Shown: positions 1-9,038, counted from the stretch's first letter. The stretch: 64,000 bases of DNA from an uncultured Dehalococcoidia bacterium (GCA_951812505.1 CATOSI010000005.1:62001-126000); one strand, 5' to 3'. Translations and numbers: made by a program. Notes: generated by a model from the letters alone, not told the origin.

Positions 1-900
1 CTCCCAACCATCCGCGCCCTCCTGAGGTCCGCGCGCCCCCGCCAGTGGACGAAGAGCCTCGCTGTATTCCTGCCCCTCTTCTTCAGCGTCAACGAGGCCT
101 GGACCCTAGACGACCCTGACACCGCCCTGCTCTTCGCCGCCCGCGCCATCGGGGCCGCCATCGTCTTCTGTCTAGTGAGCGGCGCAGTCTATCTCTTCAA
201 CGACCTGGCCGACATCGAGCGAGACCGCGCCCACCCCACCAAGCGAAACAGGCCCATAGCATCCGGCGCGCTCTCCCCTCGCCTCGCGTTTGCCGTCGCC
301 ATCGTCCTGGTACTCGTAGGACTCGCCTCCGCGTTCGCCCTCGGCCTGACTTTCGGCATCGTCATCTCCATCTACCTCCTGATACAGGTCCTCTACTCCG
401 CCCGCCTCAAGAACGTCGCGCTGCTGGACGTGTTCTCCGTAGCATCCGGCTTCATCCTGCGCGTGCTCGCGGGCGCGGTAGTCATCGGAGTGCCCATGTC
501 GCCGTGGCTGTACATCTGCGCCGGACTCGGCTCCCTGTTCATCGCACTCGCCAAGCGCAGAAGCGAGCTCGCCCGCGCAGGCGAGTCTGCCAGCGATCAG
601 CGCGACATCCTCCACACCTACACCCTCGGAATGCTCGACCAGTTGATTGGGATAGTCGCCACGTCCGCCGTCGTCGCATACGCGCTCTACACCTTCACCG
701 CCGCCAACCTGCCCGAAAACCACTCCATGATGCTCACCCTGCCCTTCGTCGTGTACGGCGTGTTCAGGTACATCTACCTCGTCCACACCCGAGACATCGC
801 CGAGAGCCCCGAGGAAATCCTCATCAGCGACACTCCCACGATCCTGGCCGTAGTCCTGTGGCTCGCCACCGGAGCCACCATCCTTCTTCTATACCGATAA
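1..900 (+). CDS. UbiA-family prenyltransferase, 5' end outside window
   Basis: The reading frame is open from base 1 with no stop, so the gene begins left of the window; a GTG at 175 is internal and not the start. The visible part begins with an R-P-R-Q-W-T-K type segment, followed by hydrophobic helices and the Asp-rich motif N-D-x-x-D-x-x-x-D at about 199-225, then H-P-T-K-R-N-R-P-I-A-S-G. This combination is typical of the decaprenyl-phosphate phosphoribosyltransferase branch of the UbiA superfamily, integral membrane enzymes that transfer a group to or from a polyprenyl phosphate using Mg2+ held by the Asp motif. Around six to eight membrane helices are visible. The family is secure; the exact substrate is inferred from motif similarity only. 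Confidence 0.85.
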   Translation, partial: LPTIRALLRSARPRQWTKSLAVFLPLFFSVNEAWTLDDPDTALLFAARAIGAAIVFCLVSGAVYLFNDLADIERDRAHPTKRNRPIASGALSPRLAFAVAIVLVLVGLASAFALGLTFGIVISIYLLIQVLYSARLKNVALLDVFSVASGFILRVLAGAVVIGVPMSPWLYICAGLGSLFIALAKRRSELARAGESASDQRDILHTYTLGMLDQLIGIVATSAVVAYALYTFTAANLPENHSMMLTLPFVVYGVFRYIYLVHTRDIAESPEEILISDTPTILAVVLWLATGATILLLYR

Positions 901-923
901 TGCCGAGTGCTTACCAAATCCCC

Positions 924-939
924 TCTCCCTCGAGGGAGA
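924..939. repeat. 16-bp perfect palindrome, REP-like
   Basis: TCTCCCTCGAGGGAGA is a perfect palindrome lying 24 bp after the UbiA stop, inside a C/T- then G/A-rich stretch that continues as GGCCAGGGTGAGAATG. It looks like a single copy of a dispersed intergenic hairpin or a weak terminator. There is no T-run after it. Only one copy of this type was seen in the window. Confidence 0.4.
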
Positions 940-1054
940 AGGCCAGGGTGAGAATGCCGCGCCCACCCGCTGGGCAGCCCAATCAGCGACCCTTCCCCCA
1001 ATCTGTGCTAAACTCCGCGAACATTCCATATTGAGAAAGCACAGGAGTTCAACA

Positions 1055-3097
1055 ATGGTCCCGCCCGGAGACGTGTTCGGAATCATCCCAGTCTGGCTAG
1101 CTGTTTACGCGCTGTCCATCGCCGCGTTCGCCACCGCCGCCTATATTCTGTATCTGCGCGTGTTCCGGCTCGTGCTGCTCGGCAAGAACCCTGAACGGTT
1201 CGACCAGCCCGTCCGACGTTTCTTCGGCGCGCTCCCCTATGTCTTCGGACAGCGAAAGGTGCTCCAGAGCGTATCGCTCCGAGACCGCGCCGGCCTCGCG
1301 CACTTCTTCATCTTCTGGGGATTCCTCTCCTTCACCGCCAGCTATATTCTGTACATCTTCGCCGACTCGATCTGGCCGCAGTTCTCAGAGACGATACTCA
1401 CCGACGCCGGCGTCAGGGTCTTCACCGCCTACCTCGACATACTCGCCGTCGTGTTCTTCGTAGTGCTGGTCTGGGCAGCGATCAGACGATGGGGAATCAA
1501 GCCCCGCCGTCTCAGCTTCGACCTCACACAGAAGGGCGAGTCCGCCATAATCCTTATGCTCATAGCCTGCCTCATGCTCTTCACCCTTCTCACCGAGGCA
1601 TTCTACGTCGCCTCCGGCGGTCACGGACCCCACGCAGACGCGCTGATAGGGCGTCCGCTGGGCGAGGCATTCGCCAACGCCGGAATAGACGGCGACGCGG
1701 CCAACGCGCTCCAGGGCATATTCTGGTGGCTGCACCTGGCCATCATTCTCGGATTCTCGCTGTACATCCCGCTCTCGAAGCACATGCACATCGTGGCCGC
1801 GCCGGTCAGCTTCTTCACACGCAAGCTCGACGAGCGCGGCACGCTGACCACTCCCGACCTCGAAGCCGCCCTCGACAACGAGGAGGCGCTCGGCGCGAGC
1901 AAGATACAGGACTTCACATGGAAGGAACTCCTCGACGGCTACTCCTGTGCCGTCTGCGGACGCTGCACCGACAACTGCCCCGCTAACATCACGGGCAAGA
2001 TACTCTCGCCCATGCACATCGTCGAGAACATGAAGGAGCACGTCCTGGAGTTCGGCGACGGCGTTTCGTCGGGCAACGACGAGCAGGAGTCCAAGCCGAT
2101 GATCGGCAACTGGATTGCCGAGGAAGCCCTCTGGGACTGCGTGACCTGCGGCGCGTGCATACAGGAATGTCCCGTCGGAGTAGAACACATCGACTCCATC
2201 GTGGACATGCGCCGCTTCCTCGTCCTTGAGCAGGCCTCCATGCCCGAAACCGCCATGAACGCCCTCCTCAGCATGGAGCAGCGCGGACACCCCTGGCGCG
2301 GCACGACCTACTCGCGCACCGACTGGGCCGACGGCCTCGATATTCCGACACTGGCAGACAAGCCCGACGCCGATGTCCTCTTCTGGGTTGGATGCACCGC
2401 CGCGCTCGAACAGCGCAGCCAGAGCGTCGCGCGCGCCATGGCATCCGTGCTCAGGCGCGCCGGAGTGGACTTCGCCATTCTCGGCGACGAAGAGTCATGC
2501 ACCGGCGATCCCGCGCGACGCATGGGAAACGAGTACCTCTACCAGGTCATGGCCCAGCAGAATATCGAGGTCATGAACACCTACGATGTCAAGAAAGTCG
2601 TGACCATCTGCCCGCACTGCTTCAATACCATCAAGAACGAGTACCCCCACCTGGGCGGCGACTACGAGGTCATGCACTACACCGAGTTCGTCAACGACCT
2701 CATCAGTGAGGGCAAGATCAGGCCGGTCGCCGAGATAAACACGACGGTCGCCTACCATGACTCCTGCTACCTCGGCAGACACAACGACATCTACGACGCG
2801 CCTCGGCAGATAGCCAACGCCATACCCGGAGTCGAACTGGTCGAGATGACGCGCTGTCGAGAGCGCGGCTTCTGCTGCGGCGCTGGCGGCGGTCATATGT
2901 GGATAGAGGAGTCCAAGGGTCAGCGCATCAACCACGCCCGCACCGAGCAGTTCCTAGAAACCGAGGCGGCGACGGTCGGAGTATCTTGTCCCTTCTGCCT
3001 CCAGATGTTCGAGGAAGGCATCGGCTCCCTCGGCCAGGAAGGACAGAAGGAGGCCAGAGACCTTCTCGAAGTCCTGGACGAAAGCCTGTCGAGCTAA
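1055..3097 (+). CDS. Membrane-bound HdrD/FadF-like Fe-S oxidoreductase
   Basis: 680 residues from ATG 1055, chosen because AGGAG at 1043-1047 sits 7 nt upstream; an in-frame TTG at 1031 has no such site. The N-terminal ~250 residues form a membrane domain of the nitrate-reductase-gamma/HdrE type with about six hydrophobic helices. Two 4Fe-4S motifs follow (C-A-V-C-G-R-C-T-D-N-C-P at 298-309 and C-V-T-C-G-A-C-I-Q-E-C-P at 362-373). Two cysteine-rich CCG-type domains then contain S-C-T-G-D, C-P-H-C, D-S-C-Y-L-G-R and G-F-C-C-G-A-G-G-G. This architecture is that of HdrDE-like proteins and FadF, which are thought to pass electrons between soluble donors such as ETF and the quinone pool. The fused EtfBA at 47981 is a plausible partner, though not adjacent. 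Electron donor and acceptor are inferred. Confidence 0.85.
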   Translation: MVPPGDVFGIIPVWLAVYALSIAAFATAAYILYLRVFRLVLLGKNPERFDQPVRRFFGALPYVFGQRKVLQSVSLRDRAGLAHFFIFWGFLSFTASYILYIFADSIWPQFSETILTDAGVRVFTAYLDILAVVFFVVLVWAAIRRWGIKPRRLSFDLTQKGESAIILMLIACLMLFTLLTEAFYVASGGHGPHADALIGRPLGEAFANAGIDGDAANALQGIFWWLHLAIILGFSLYIPLSKHMHIVAAPVSFFTRKLDERGTLTTPDLEAALDNEEALGASKIQDFTWKELLDGYSCAVCGRCTDNCPANITGKILSPMHIVENMKEHVLEFGDGVSSGNDEQESKPMIGNWIAEEALWDCVTCGACIQECPVGVEHIDSIVDMRRFLVLEQASMPETAMNALLSMEQRGHPWRGTTYSRTDWADGLDIPTLADKPDADVLFWVGCTAALEQRSQSVARAMASVLRRAGVDFAILGDEESCTGDPARRMGNEYLYQVMAQQNIEVMNTYDVKKVVTICPHCFNTIKNEYPHLGGDYEVMHYTEFVNDLISEGKIRPVAEINTTVAYHDSCYLGRHNDIYDAPRQIANAIPGVELVEMTRCRERGFCCGAGGGHMWIEESKGQRINHARTEQFLETEAATVGVSCPFCLQMFEEGIGSLGQEGQKEARDLLEVLDESLSS

Positions 3098-3135
3098 GAT
3101 AGAATGAAGCAAGCCGCTGGCGAAGGGAGGCGAAC

Positions 3136-3684
3136 GTGGTTACCGCAAAGACTCACAGAAAGTTCACATACGAAGACTACCGCAACACGCCGGACGACAT
3201 TCGCTACGAGCTTCACGACGGAGAACTGATTGTGGTTCCTGCCCCGAATATGGCCCATCAGGGGATAAGTACGACACTGCTGCGACTGATTGATACACTC
3301 GTGTATCTCAGAAAGCTTGGAAAGGTATTCCATGCCCCAAGGGACGTCGTGTTCTCAGACACCGAAGTCGTCCAGCCCGACCTGATCTTCGTCTCCAACG
3401 AGCGCTCCCACATTCTCACGGAGAACAACATCCGCGGAGCGCCGGAGCTGATTATAGAAATCCTTTCGCCTTCAACAGCCGGCAGGGACAGAACCTTCAA
3501 GCGCACATTGTACGAACGTCACGGTGTCAAAGAGTATTGGATGGTTGATCCCTCCGCTCGAAACATCACAATCCTGCTTCTGGGCGAGAGTGGCTACGAA
3601 CTCGCAGGCATCTACGGCGAAGGACAGACCCTCACCTCCACGACCCTGTCGGGATTCAGCCTGGATCTGGACGACATATTCTAA
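3136..3684 (+). CDS. Uma2-family (DUF820) putative nuclease-fold protein
   Basis: 182 residues from GTG 3136, with GGGAGG at 3125-3130 placed 5 nt upstream. The protein starts M-V-T-A-K and contains the core signatures Y-E-L-H-D-G-E-L, V-V-Q-P-D-L-I-F-V-S, E-L-I-I-E-I-L-S-P-S-T and K-E-Y-W-M-V-D-P, ending in D-L-D-D-I-F. These are the conserved blocks of the Uma2/DUF820 family, which has a PD-(D/E)XK restriction-endonuclease-like fold; the Asp in Q-P-D and the Glu in I-E-I are the likely acidic residues. The biological role of these abundant orphan proteins is unknown. A paralogue with the same start and layout, but with a frameshifted tail, lies at 22729-23256 on the other strand. Confidence 0.85.
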   Translation: MVTAKTHRKFTYEDYRNTPDDIRYELHDGELIVVPAPNMAHQGISTTLLRLIDTLVYLRKLGKVFHAPRDVVFSDTEVVQPDLIFVSNERSHILTENNIRGAPELIIEILSPSTAGRDRTFKRTLYERHGVKEYWMVDPSARNITILLLGESGYELAGIYGEGQTLTSTTLSGFSLDLDDIF

Positions 3685-3703
3685 ACTATCCACCGAGGCT
3701 CGA

Positions 3704-4918
3704 TCAGACGATTTTGGCCGCCCGCAATCTCGAAGTCTCCTCACCCGTATATCCCAACATTTCGCTCAGGACCTGGTCCGTATGCTGCCCCAGCAGCGGC
3801 GGTGAAGATACTTCCACAGGCGAGTCCTCCAACTGCACCGGGCAGCCCGGCATCGTGAACTTACCACGAACAGGGTGGTCGTAACTGACAATCATGCCGC
3901 GCTTCTTCAAGTGCGGGTCGTTGTAGATGTCGTCGGCGTTCAGGCACGCGCTGCACGGTACTCCCGCCTCCCCCAGAATCCGCATCGCCTCGTGCTTGGT
4001 GTGCTTCATTGTCCAGGCTTCGATCATGTCGTTGATCTCGTCCGAAACCTCCGGGTGATTATTGGGGTCGGAATACACAGGGTCCTCGATCAGGTCTTCT
4101 TTCCCAATAGCGGTCAGGAGCGCGTTCCACATCCGGCTTCTGCGAGCGAGCGCGGTCATGTAGATGTAGTCGTCCGGGCCGCCGGGAGCGCACTTGAACA
4201 GGCCGGAGCCCGGGCGCCCGGGCCAGCGTTCAGCGCCTCTCCTCGCAGGGGACTGCCCCGTGTCAGCGTAGGAATTCATCCATATCCGCGCAACGTTGAC
4301 CACCGCGTCCTGCATGGACACCTCGACAACCTGCCCCTTTCCTGTGGTCTGCCTCTGCCACAATGCGGCGAGTATTCCAATCACGGTGTGCATTCCCGTT
4401 CCAGTGTCCCCTATCGTGATGCCCGGACGCACCGGGGGCGAGTCCGCGGAGCCTGTAGCGCACACCGCCCCGCCCGCGGCCTGCGCAACGGGGTCGAAAC
4501 TCTTATACTCGCTGTACGGGCCGTATGTACCAAAGCCTTTTATCCGTGCCAGTATCACCCTCGGATTCGCTTCCTTCAGCGCGTCCCACCCCACTCCCAG
4601 CCGTTCGATAGCGCCGGGAGCCATGTTCTCCGCAACGATGTCAGCTTGCTTTACCAGATCGAAGAAGATACCACGACCTTCCTCGCTCTTGAGGTTCAGA
4701 GTAATGCTTCTCTTGTTGGAATTGAGGTTCAGAAAGTACGAAGAGTCAGCGCCGTTGCCGGACGGACTGATCATGGCCGTCCGACCCGGGTCGCCGCGTG
4801 TCGGCTCTTCCACCTTGATTACGTCCGCGCCCAGCCACGCCAGCATCTGCGTGCATGAAGTCCCCGCCTCGAACTGGGTAAGATCTATTATCCGAACGCC
4901 CTTCAGAGCCTTGTCCAT
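3704..4918 (-). CDS. CaiB/BaiF (family III) CoA-transferase
   Basis: 404 residues. The ATG at 4918 is preceded by an AGGGGAG ribosome site. The N terminus G-V-R-I-I-D-L-T-Q-F-E-A-G and A-D-V-I-K-V-E-E-P-x-x-G-D are family hallmarks, and Asp171 in G-D-T-G-T-G lies 10 residues before G-I-L-A-A-L, where the catalytic aspartate that forms the acyl anhydride is found in formyl-CoA transferase. The enzyme should move CoA between two carboxylic acids in the cytoplasm; neither acid can be named from sequence. It converges with the Uma2 gene (19 bp apart) and lies 64 bp downstream of galU on the same strand. It is one of four family members in this window. Confidence 0.88.
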   Translation of the reverse strand: MDKALKGVRIIDLTQFEAGTSCTQMLAWLGADVIKVEEPTRGDPGRTAMISPSGNGADSSYFLNLNSNKRSITLNLKSEEGRGIFFDLVKQADIVAENMAPGAIERLGVGWDALKEANPRVILARIKGFGTYGPYSEYKSFDPVAQAAGGAVCATGSADSPPVRPGITIGDTGTGMHTVIGILAALWQRQTTGKGQVVEVSMQDAVVNVARIWMNSYADTGQSPARRGAERWPGRPGSGLFKCAPGGPDDYIYMTALARRSRMWNALLTAIGKEDLIEDPVYSDPNNHPEVSDEINDMIEAWTMKHTKHEAMRILGEAGVPCSACLNADDIYNDPHLKKRGMIVSYDHPVRGKFTMPGCPVQLEDSPVEVSSPPLLGQHTDQVLSEMLGYTGEETSRLRAAKIV

Positions 4919-4982
4919 TGCGCTCCCCTTTCCTTGACCGCAGGGTCTTTATTCGACCGACTTCCTGCAATAAACTTCACCT

Positions 4983-5852
4983 TCAATATCGCACTATGCA
5001 CGACAACCAGCTCTTCAACTCTTCCGCTACTTCCTCCCTGTCGAGCGCGGCTTTCACCGACGCCTTCAGCGCGCCAAGAGGGTTCCCGACATCCTGATGT
5101 TCGCCACCGAAGTGGTACCCGTAAACACCGGGCGATTCAATATGCCGCGCTATCGCGTCGGTTAGCTGTATCTCGTCCAGGGCCCCCGCGGGAGTGTTCT
5201 CAATCGTATCGAAAATCTCGGTGCCCAGAACGTACCTGCCCACAATTGCAAGGTTCGATGGCGCGTCCTCCAGCGCTGGCTTCTCCACCATTCCCACAAT
5301 TCGTGAGGTCGTATCAGACATCCTCTCAATCGCCACGATTCCTTTGCTCGGAACATCCTCGTCAGAGACCTCTTCGAGGCCCACCACGTTTCCGCCCGTC
5401 TTCCTGTGAACCTCGATCATCTCCCCTATTGTCGGACTGTCCGCCCAGATCACATCGTCCGGTAGAAAGACAGCGAATGACTCGTCTCCTACCATCTCAC
5501 GCGCCATCAGTACCGCGTGACCCAGACCCCTCTGTTCGGTCTGGGTTACGCAGACCACGTTCGCCATACCCGATATTTCACGCATCTGCTCCAGCGCCGC
5601 CGAATTGTTCCTGGACGCCAGCGCCTCCTCCAATGCTGGCTGCGGTCTGAAGTAACGCGCTATCGGCTCCTCCTGGCCCTCCGACACGATGAAAATGATG
5701 TCTTCTATACCGGCCGCGACAGCCTCTTCCACACACAAGTGAACGGAAGGGCGGTCGAATACGGGCAGAAGGTTTTTCGGCACAGCGCGCGTTACGGGGA
5801 GGAACCTCGTACCAAACCCGGCCACCGGCATTACTGCTTTACGAATCGTCAA
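4983..5852 (-). CDS. galU: UTP--glucose-1-phosphate uridylyltransferase
   Basis: 289 residues, close to the usual GalU length. Translation probably starts at TTG 5852: GGAGGGAG lies just upstream on the minus strand, and the next ATG would remove the start of the nucleotide-binding strand. The signature G-F-G-T-R-F-L-P-V-T-R-A-V-P-K-N-L-L-P-V binds the nucleotide (most GalU have P-K-E here). T-E-Q-R-G-L-G-H-A-V, L-P-D-D-V and V-E-K-P follow in order. The product makes UDP-glucose for polysaccharide and glycolipid synthesis. The Glu to Asn change next to the catalytic lysine region is a minor oddity. A related sugar-phosphate nucleotidylyltransferase is the main alternative. Confidence 0.85.
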   Translation of the reverse strand: MTIRKAVMPVAGFGTRFLPVTRAVPKNLLPVFDRPSVHLCVEEAVAAGIEDIIFIVSEGQEEPIARYFRPQPALEEALASRNNSAALEQMREISGMANVVCVTQTEQRGLGHAVLMAREMVGDESFAVFLPDDVIWADSPTIGEMIEVHRKTGGNVVGLEEVSDEDVPSKGIVAIERMSDTTSRIVGMVEKPALEDAPSNLAIVGRYVLGTEIFDTIENTPAGALDEIQLTDAIARHIESPGVYGYHFGGEHQDVGNPLGALKASVKAALDREEVAEELKSWLSCIVRY

Positions 5853-5932
5853 TTCGCTCCCTCCATCAATTTACAATTTGCAATTGACTAACGCCCCCAC
5901 TCCGCAATTGAAAACTGGTCATTGACAATTGA
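5853..5932. repeat. AT-rich CAATT-containing short repeats
   Basis: The gap between galU and the MFS gene holds several copies of a CAATT/AATTG word (CAATTTACAATTTGCAATTG, then CAATTG and GACAATTGATCA). This is a simple local repeat much richer in A+T than the flanks. It may contain the galU promoter, but no clear -35/-10 pair was identified. Confidence 0.35.
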
Positions 5933-7201
5933 TCACGCCACGGCGCGGCCCGTTCTGTAAACACGACGCAGGTCCGGGAGCGTGATCCCGAACGCCGACA
6001 GAAATCCCAGGAACACTATGGCCGTGACATATAGTATGGGCGGAGACGAGAACACGTCCGCCGTAAAGCCGTACCCCAGGTTGGCGAATGCCATTATCCC
6101 GCCGGCGTGGAGTATATACAGGCTGGATATTCTGCCTCTCAGACGGTCGGGCGCGATTGTCTGAACGTAGGTGGTAGTCAGCGCCATGAAAGTTGATTGG
6201 GCCGCTCCCATTAGAACGCAAACCGGAATAGCGGTCACGACATTCGGACTGAACGCCAGCAGAATGGGGGTCAGCCCACTGATGATGCCTGTCCACATCA
6301 GCCACTGCCCTTTAGACCGATCATTTCTGACCCCCGCCATAATAATCGTGCCGATCAGCGAACCGGCTCCAAATCCCATCACCATGTATCCCAGGATAGA
6401 ACCGTCCACCGCCCCCAGTTCGTTCCGCGAAAACACCGGAAGAATCGAGTCGTTGGACATCACCAGCGCACAGTGGAACGCCACCAGCAAAATGAAAATG
6501 GAGATCATCTTGTTGGTATAGATGTAAACGAGGCCGTCAATCATACTGCGGGTCAGCCCATGCCGTGGAACCGATTCGCCCGTCGAGCGGGTTCTGGCAA
6601 GTGAAATGAACAGTGTTCCCACTACCTGACAGACTACGCTCAGCACGAGCACTCCCGACACTCCTATGAGGGGTATAGCCAGCAGCGGCGACGCCACCAG
6701 TAGCCCGAAGAAACGCGCGCCATGCCGCGTCGCCGCGTTCAGGGTGATTGCGTTCAGCAAATCCTCGCGCGGCACCTGGTTCGGGATGAGAGAAGCCATA
6801 GCGGGCTCCTGCATTGATCTCATCGAACCCGAGACGAACGTAAGGACGACGAGGTGCCACAGCGCGATGGCGTCCACGATAACCAGCGCTGCCACAACTG
6901 CGGTCACCGTGCCGTTCGCGATGAAGGTGAGCCTTGCGACTGAGCGCCGATCCATCCGGTCAGCCACCAGCCCCGCGATTGGAGACACGAGCAGGAACGG
7001 CAGCATGGATGCGAACGTAACGATTCCCACATCGCCGGACCTGTCCGATTTCTGCAGGATCAGCCACGACACCGCGACAATGAAGGTCCACATTGCGGCG
7101 CCGGAGAACATATTCGCGATCCAGGTGAAGCGGTAATCCCTGTGTTTGAGCGCCGCCAGGTGCGGCAGACGCCGAACATCTCCGATTTTGGTCAAAACCA
7201 T
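5933..7201 (-). CDS. MFS transporter, MFS_3/EntS-like
   Basis: 422 residues from ATG 7201. About 12 hydrophobic segments are visible. The loop motif G-L-V-A-D-R-M-D-R-R-S-V after helix 2-3 is the classic major facilitator motif A, and P-A-M-A-S-L-I-P-N-Q-V-P is typical of the MFS_3 (EntS-type) exporters. It should be a proton-driven cytoplasmic-membrane exporter of a small molecule; the substrate is unknown. It is transcribed away from the VOC gene at 7382, with a 180-bp shared regulatory region between them. No partner gene suggests a siderophore or drug. Confidence 0.82.
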   Translation of the reverse strand: MVLTKIGDVRRLPHLAALKHRDYRFTWIANMFSGAAMWTFIVAVSWLILQKSDRSGDVGIVTFASMLPFLLVSPIAGLVADRMDRRSVARLTFIANGTVTAVVAALVIVDAIALWHLVVLTFVSGSMRSMQEPAMASLIPNQVPREDLLNAITLNAATRHGARFFGLLVASPLLAIPLIGVSGVLVLSVVCQVVGTLFISLARTRSTGESVPRHGLTRSMIDGLVYIYTNKMISIFILLVAFHCALVMSNDSILPVFSRNELGAVDGSILGYMVMGFGAGSLIGTIIMAGVRNDRSKGQWLMWTGIISGLTPILLAFSPNVVTAIPVCVLMGAAQSTFMALTTTYVQTIAPDRLRGRISSLYILHAGGIMAFANLGYGFTADVFSSPPILYVTAIVFLGFLSAFGITLPDLRRVYRTGRAVA

Positions 7202-7300
7202 ACGCGCCGCGCCTGTCCCTTCCGTCAGCTAGGGTGCGATTATAACAGCCGACAACTATGTCCGCATGGAAATAAAGTGCGAATCTCGTCCAAAATACAC

Positions 7301-7329
7301 TTGACACGAACTTCAGTTCGTTCTATATT
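7301..7329 (+). promoter_or_regulatory. Sigma-70-type promoter of the VOC gene
   Basis: TTGACA (7301-7306) and TATATT (7324-7329) are separated by exactly 17 bp, a near-consensus housekeeping promoter. Transcription would start near 7336, giving a leader of about 45 nt that contains AAGGAGG at 7371-7377 before ATG 7382. Confidence 0.75.
7306..7321. promoter_or_regulatory. Operator-like palindrome between -35 and -10
   Basis: ACGAAC-TTCA-GTTCGT is a perfect 6-bp inverted repeat filling the promoter spacer. A dimeric repressor bound here would block RNA polymerase. The binding protein is not encoded next to it. Confidence 0.5.
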
Positions 7330-7381
7330 TGTTCTACACAAACGCTAAACAGCGCACAATTTCCATACCTAAGGAGGAACA

Positions 7382-8137
7382 ATGGGAAGCCCAGTAGTCC
7401 ACTTTGAAATAGCCGGACCAGACGGTCCGGCCTTGCAGCAATACTACCGAGACCTGTTCGGCTGGAATGTCGAGGCCCAGGGCGAAGAGATGGGATTCTA
7501 CGGAGTAGTCCAGTGGAATGAAGGCGGCATTGGAGGCGGCATACTGGGAACACAGGAAGGTATGCCACCCAATTACGTTACAGCTTATATCCAGGTTGAC
7601 GACCTCCAGGCCGCCCTGGACAAGATAACCGCCGCCGGAGGCGCGTCACTGATGCCGCCCATGGAGATAGACCCCAGCGTAGGTTCCGTTGCAATGTTCA
7701 CCGACCCCGCGAACAACTGCATGGGTCTTTACTCGCAGCCGACCGGAGGACATGGCGAGTTCCCGCCCAGGGGCGACGGACCGCCCGTCGTGCATTTCGA
7801 GGTCGGCGGACCCGACGCTCAGACGCTCCAGGACTTCTACACCGGTATGTTCGGCTGGCAGGTAAACTTCATCGAGCAGGCCAACTACCGCCTCGTCCAG
7901 CAGGAAGAAGACGGCATAGGCGGCGGCATTTTCGAACACATGGAAGGTATGCCGCCAAACGCGCCCTCAATCGCGGTGGGAGTTGGCGACCTTCAGGCCT
8001 ACCTGGACAAGGCCGTGAGCCTGGGAGGAACGGCCCTCATGCAGCCAATGGCAATTCCCGGAGGCTTCGGCACACTCGCTATCTTCTACGATATAGCTGG
8101 TAATCGCATTTCGCTATTCGGAGCGCCTGAAGACTAA
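7382..8137 (+). CDS. VOC-family protein with two tandem glyoxalase domains
   Basis: 251 residues with a strong AAGGAGG site. Two homologous halves, about residues 1-120 and 130-250, each begin P-V-V-H-F-E-(I/V)-x-G-P-D and continue with (Y/F)-Y-x-x-(L/M)-F-G-W, G-G-I-x-G-G-I, V-x-V-x-D-L-Q-A-x-L-D-K and a hydrophobic end. This is the vicinal oxygen chelate fold in the form found in many stress- or antibiotic-related bacterial proteins annotated as glyoxalase/bleomycin-resistance/dioxygenase. Metal binding and substrate cannot be assigned with confidence. The strong promoter with an operator-like palindrome suggests inducible expression. Confidence 0.85.
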   Translation: MGSPVVHFEIAGPDGPALQQYYRDLFGWNVEAQGEEMGFYGVVQWNEGGIGGGILGTQEGMPPNYVTAYIQVDDLQAALDKITAAGGASLMPPMEIDPSVGSVAMFTDPANNCMGLYSQPTGGHGEFPPRGDGPPVVHFEVGGPDAQTLQDFYTGMFGWQVNFIEQANYRLVQQEEDGIGGGIFEHMEGMPPNAPSIAVGVGDLQAYLDKAVSLGGTALMQPMAIPGGFGTLAIFYDIAGNRISLFGAPED

Positions 8138-8170
8138 GCCCCCTCGATCAATGCCCACCGGAGTCTCCCT

Positions 8171-8212
8171 ACCCCCGCGTCTGCTCGCCCCTGGCGATTG
8201 CAGCGCGGGGGT
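8171..8212 (+). terminator. Possible hairpin terminator after VOC gene
   Basis: ACCCCCGCG (8171-8179) pairs perfectly with CGCGGGGGT (8204-8212) across a 24-nt loop, 34 bp after the VOC stop. It is followed by ATATGTTGG rather than a pure T-run, so it is a weak candidate. Confidence 0.35.
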
Positions 8213-8372
8213 ATATGTTGGGCAAGTCCACTCTCACATCTCACAACTGTCACCGTGCAGGAACCGCGAGCACAATTCGCACCATCAACGACCCGAGACG
8301 CAGATCTCTGCCGCCATTGCCCGCCGCGCCCTCTCTGCGTAAACTTATCTAAACACTATTGAGGTGAGACCT

Positions 8373-8990
8373 ATGCCAGAAGACATCAGCCTTTTCGACG
8401 CCCTCTACTCACAGCGGGCGATTCGTTACTTCAAGCCCGACCCGGTTCCCGACGAACTGGTACACAGGCTAATCGAAGCCGCCACCAAGGCGCCCAGCGG
8501 CGGAAATAGCCAGGGTTGGAAATTCCTGGTCATCCGCGACCAGGAAACCAAGAACGTTATCGGAGACTACTACGAAAGGGGTTGGGAGGCCGCCTACGGC
8601 AAGGACAATCCGAGTCCTCCATCGATCCAGTCCCACGTCCGGCGTTCCGCAGACTATCTTGCCAGACACATGGCCGAGTCTCCCGTTCTCATAATGGCCT
8701 GCATAGAGCACGACGGCAGTCCCTCTACGATGGGACGCGGCGGCTCGATATTTCCAGCTGTCCAGAATCTGCTCCTGGCCGCAAGAGGACTCGGGCTTGG
8801 AAGCTGCCTTACCAGTCTGCACAAGCGATATGAGGACGAAATCAAGGAACTTCTCGACATACCCGAAAACGTCGAGACAGCAGCCTTGATGCCCGTCGGC
8901 TTCCCCGCCGACAACGCTCGCTACGGCCCCACTCGCCGCGCCCCGGTCGAAGAGATCGCCTACCGCGAAAAGTGGAATCAGGCCTGGTAA
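8373..8990 (+). CDS. Nitroreductase-family FMN oxidoreductase
   Basis: 205 residues from ATG 8373, preceded by GAGGTGA at 8361-8367; a GTG at 8364 lies inside that ribosome site. The FMN-binding block S-Q-R-A-I-R-Y-F and A-P-S-G-G-N-S-Q-G-W-K-F near the N terminus, then Q-N-L-L-L-A-A-R-G-L-G-L-G-S and a C-terminal R-R-A-P-V-E-E segment, are standard for the nitroreductase fold. These cytoplasmic homodimers use NAD(P)H to reduce nitroaromatics, quinones or flavins. Substrate is unknown. It precedes an enoyl-CoA hydratase and an aminopeptidase on the same strand, with a REP-like repeat in between. Confidence 0.87.
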   Translation: MPEDISLFDALYSQRAIRYFKPDPVPDELVHRLIEAATKAPSGGNSQGWKFLVIRDQETKNVIGDYYERGWEAAYGKDNPSPPSIQSHVRRSADYLARHMAESPVLIMACIEHDGSPSTMGRGGSIFPAVQNLLLAARGLGLGSCLTSLHKRYEDEIKELLDIPENVETAALMPVGFPADNARYGPTRRAPVEEIAYREKWNQAW

Positions 8991-9038
8991 ACAAGCGCTC
9001 TGATATACTCTATCCCGACAATCGCAACATACTAAACC

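Noticed and set aside
1385..2290. 301-codon minus-strand ORF opposite the Fe-S oxidoreductase
   Set aside because: The opposite strand carries a well-conserved protein with cysteine motifs; this ORF has no recognisable domain and is a high-GC shadow.
3875..4858. 327-codon plus-strand ORF opposite the CaiB gene
   Set aside because: Shadow of a family III CoA-transferase gene with intact motifs; its translation is Arg/His/Val-rich without family features.
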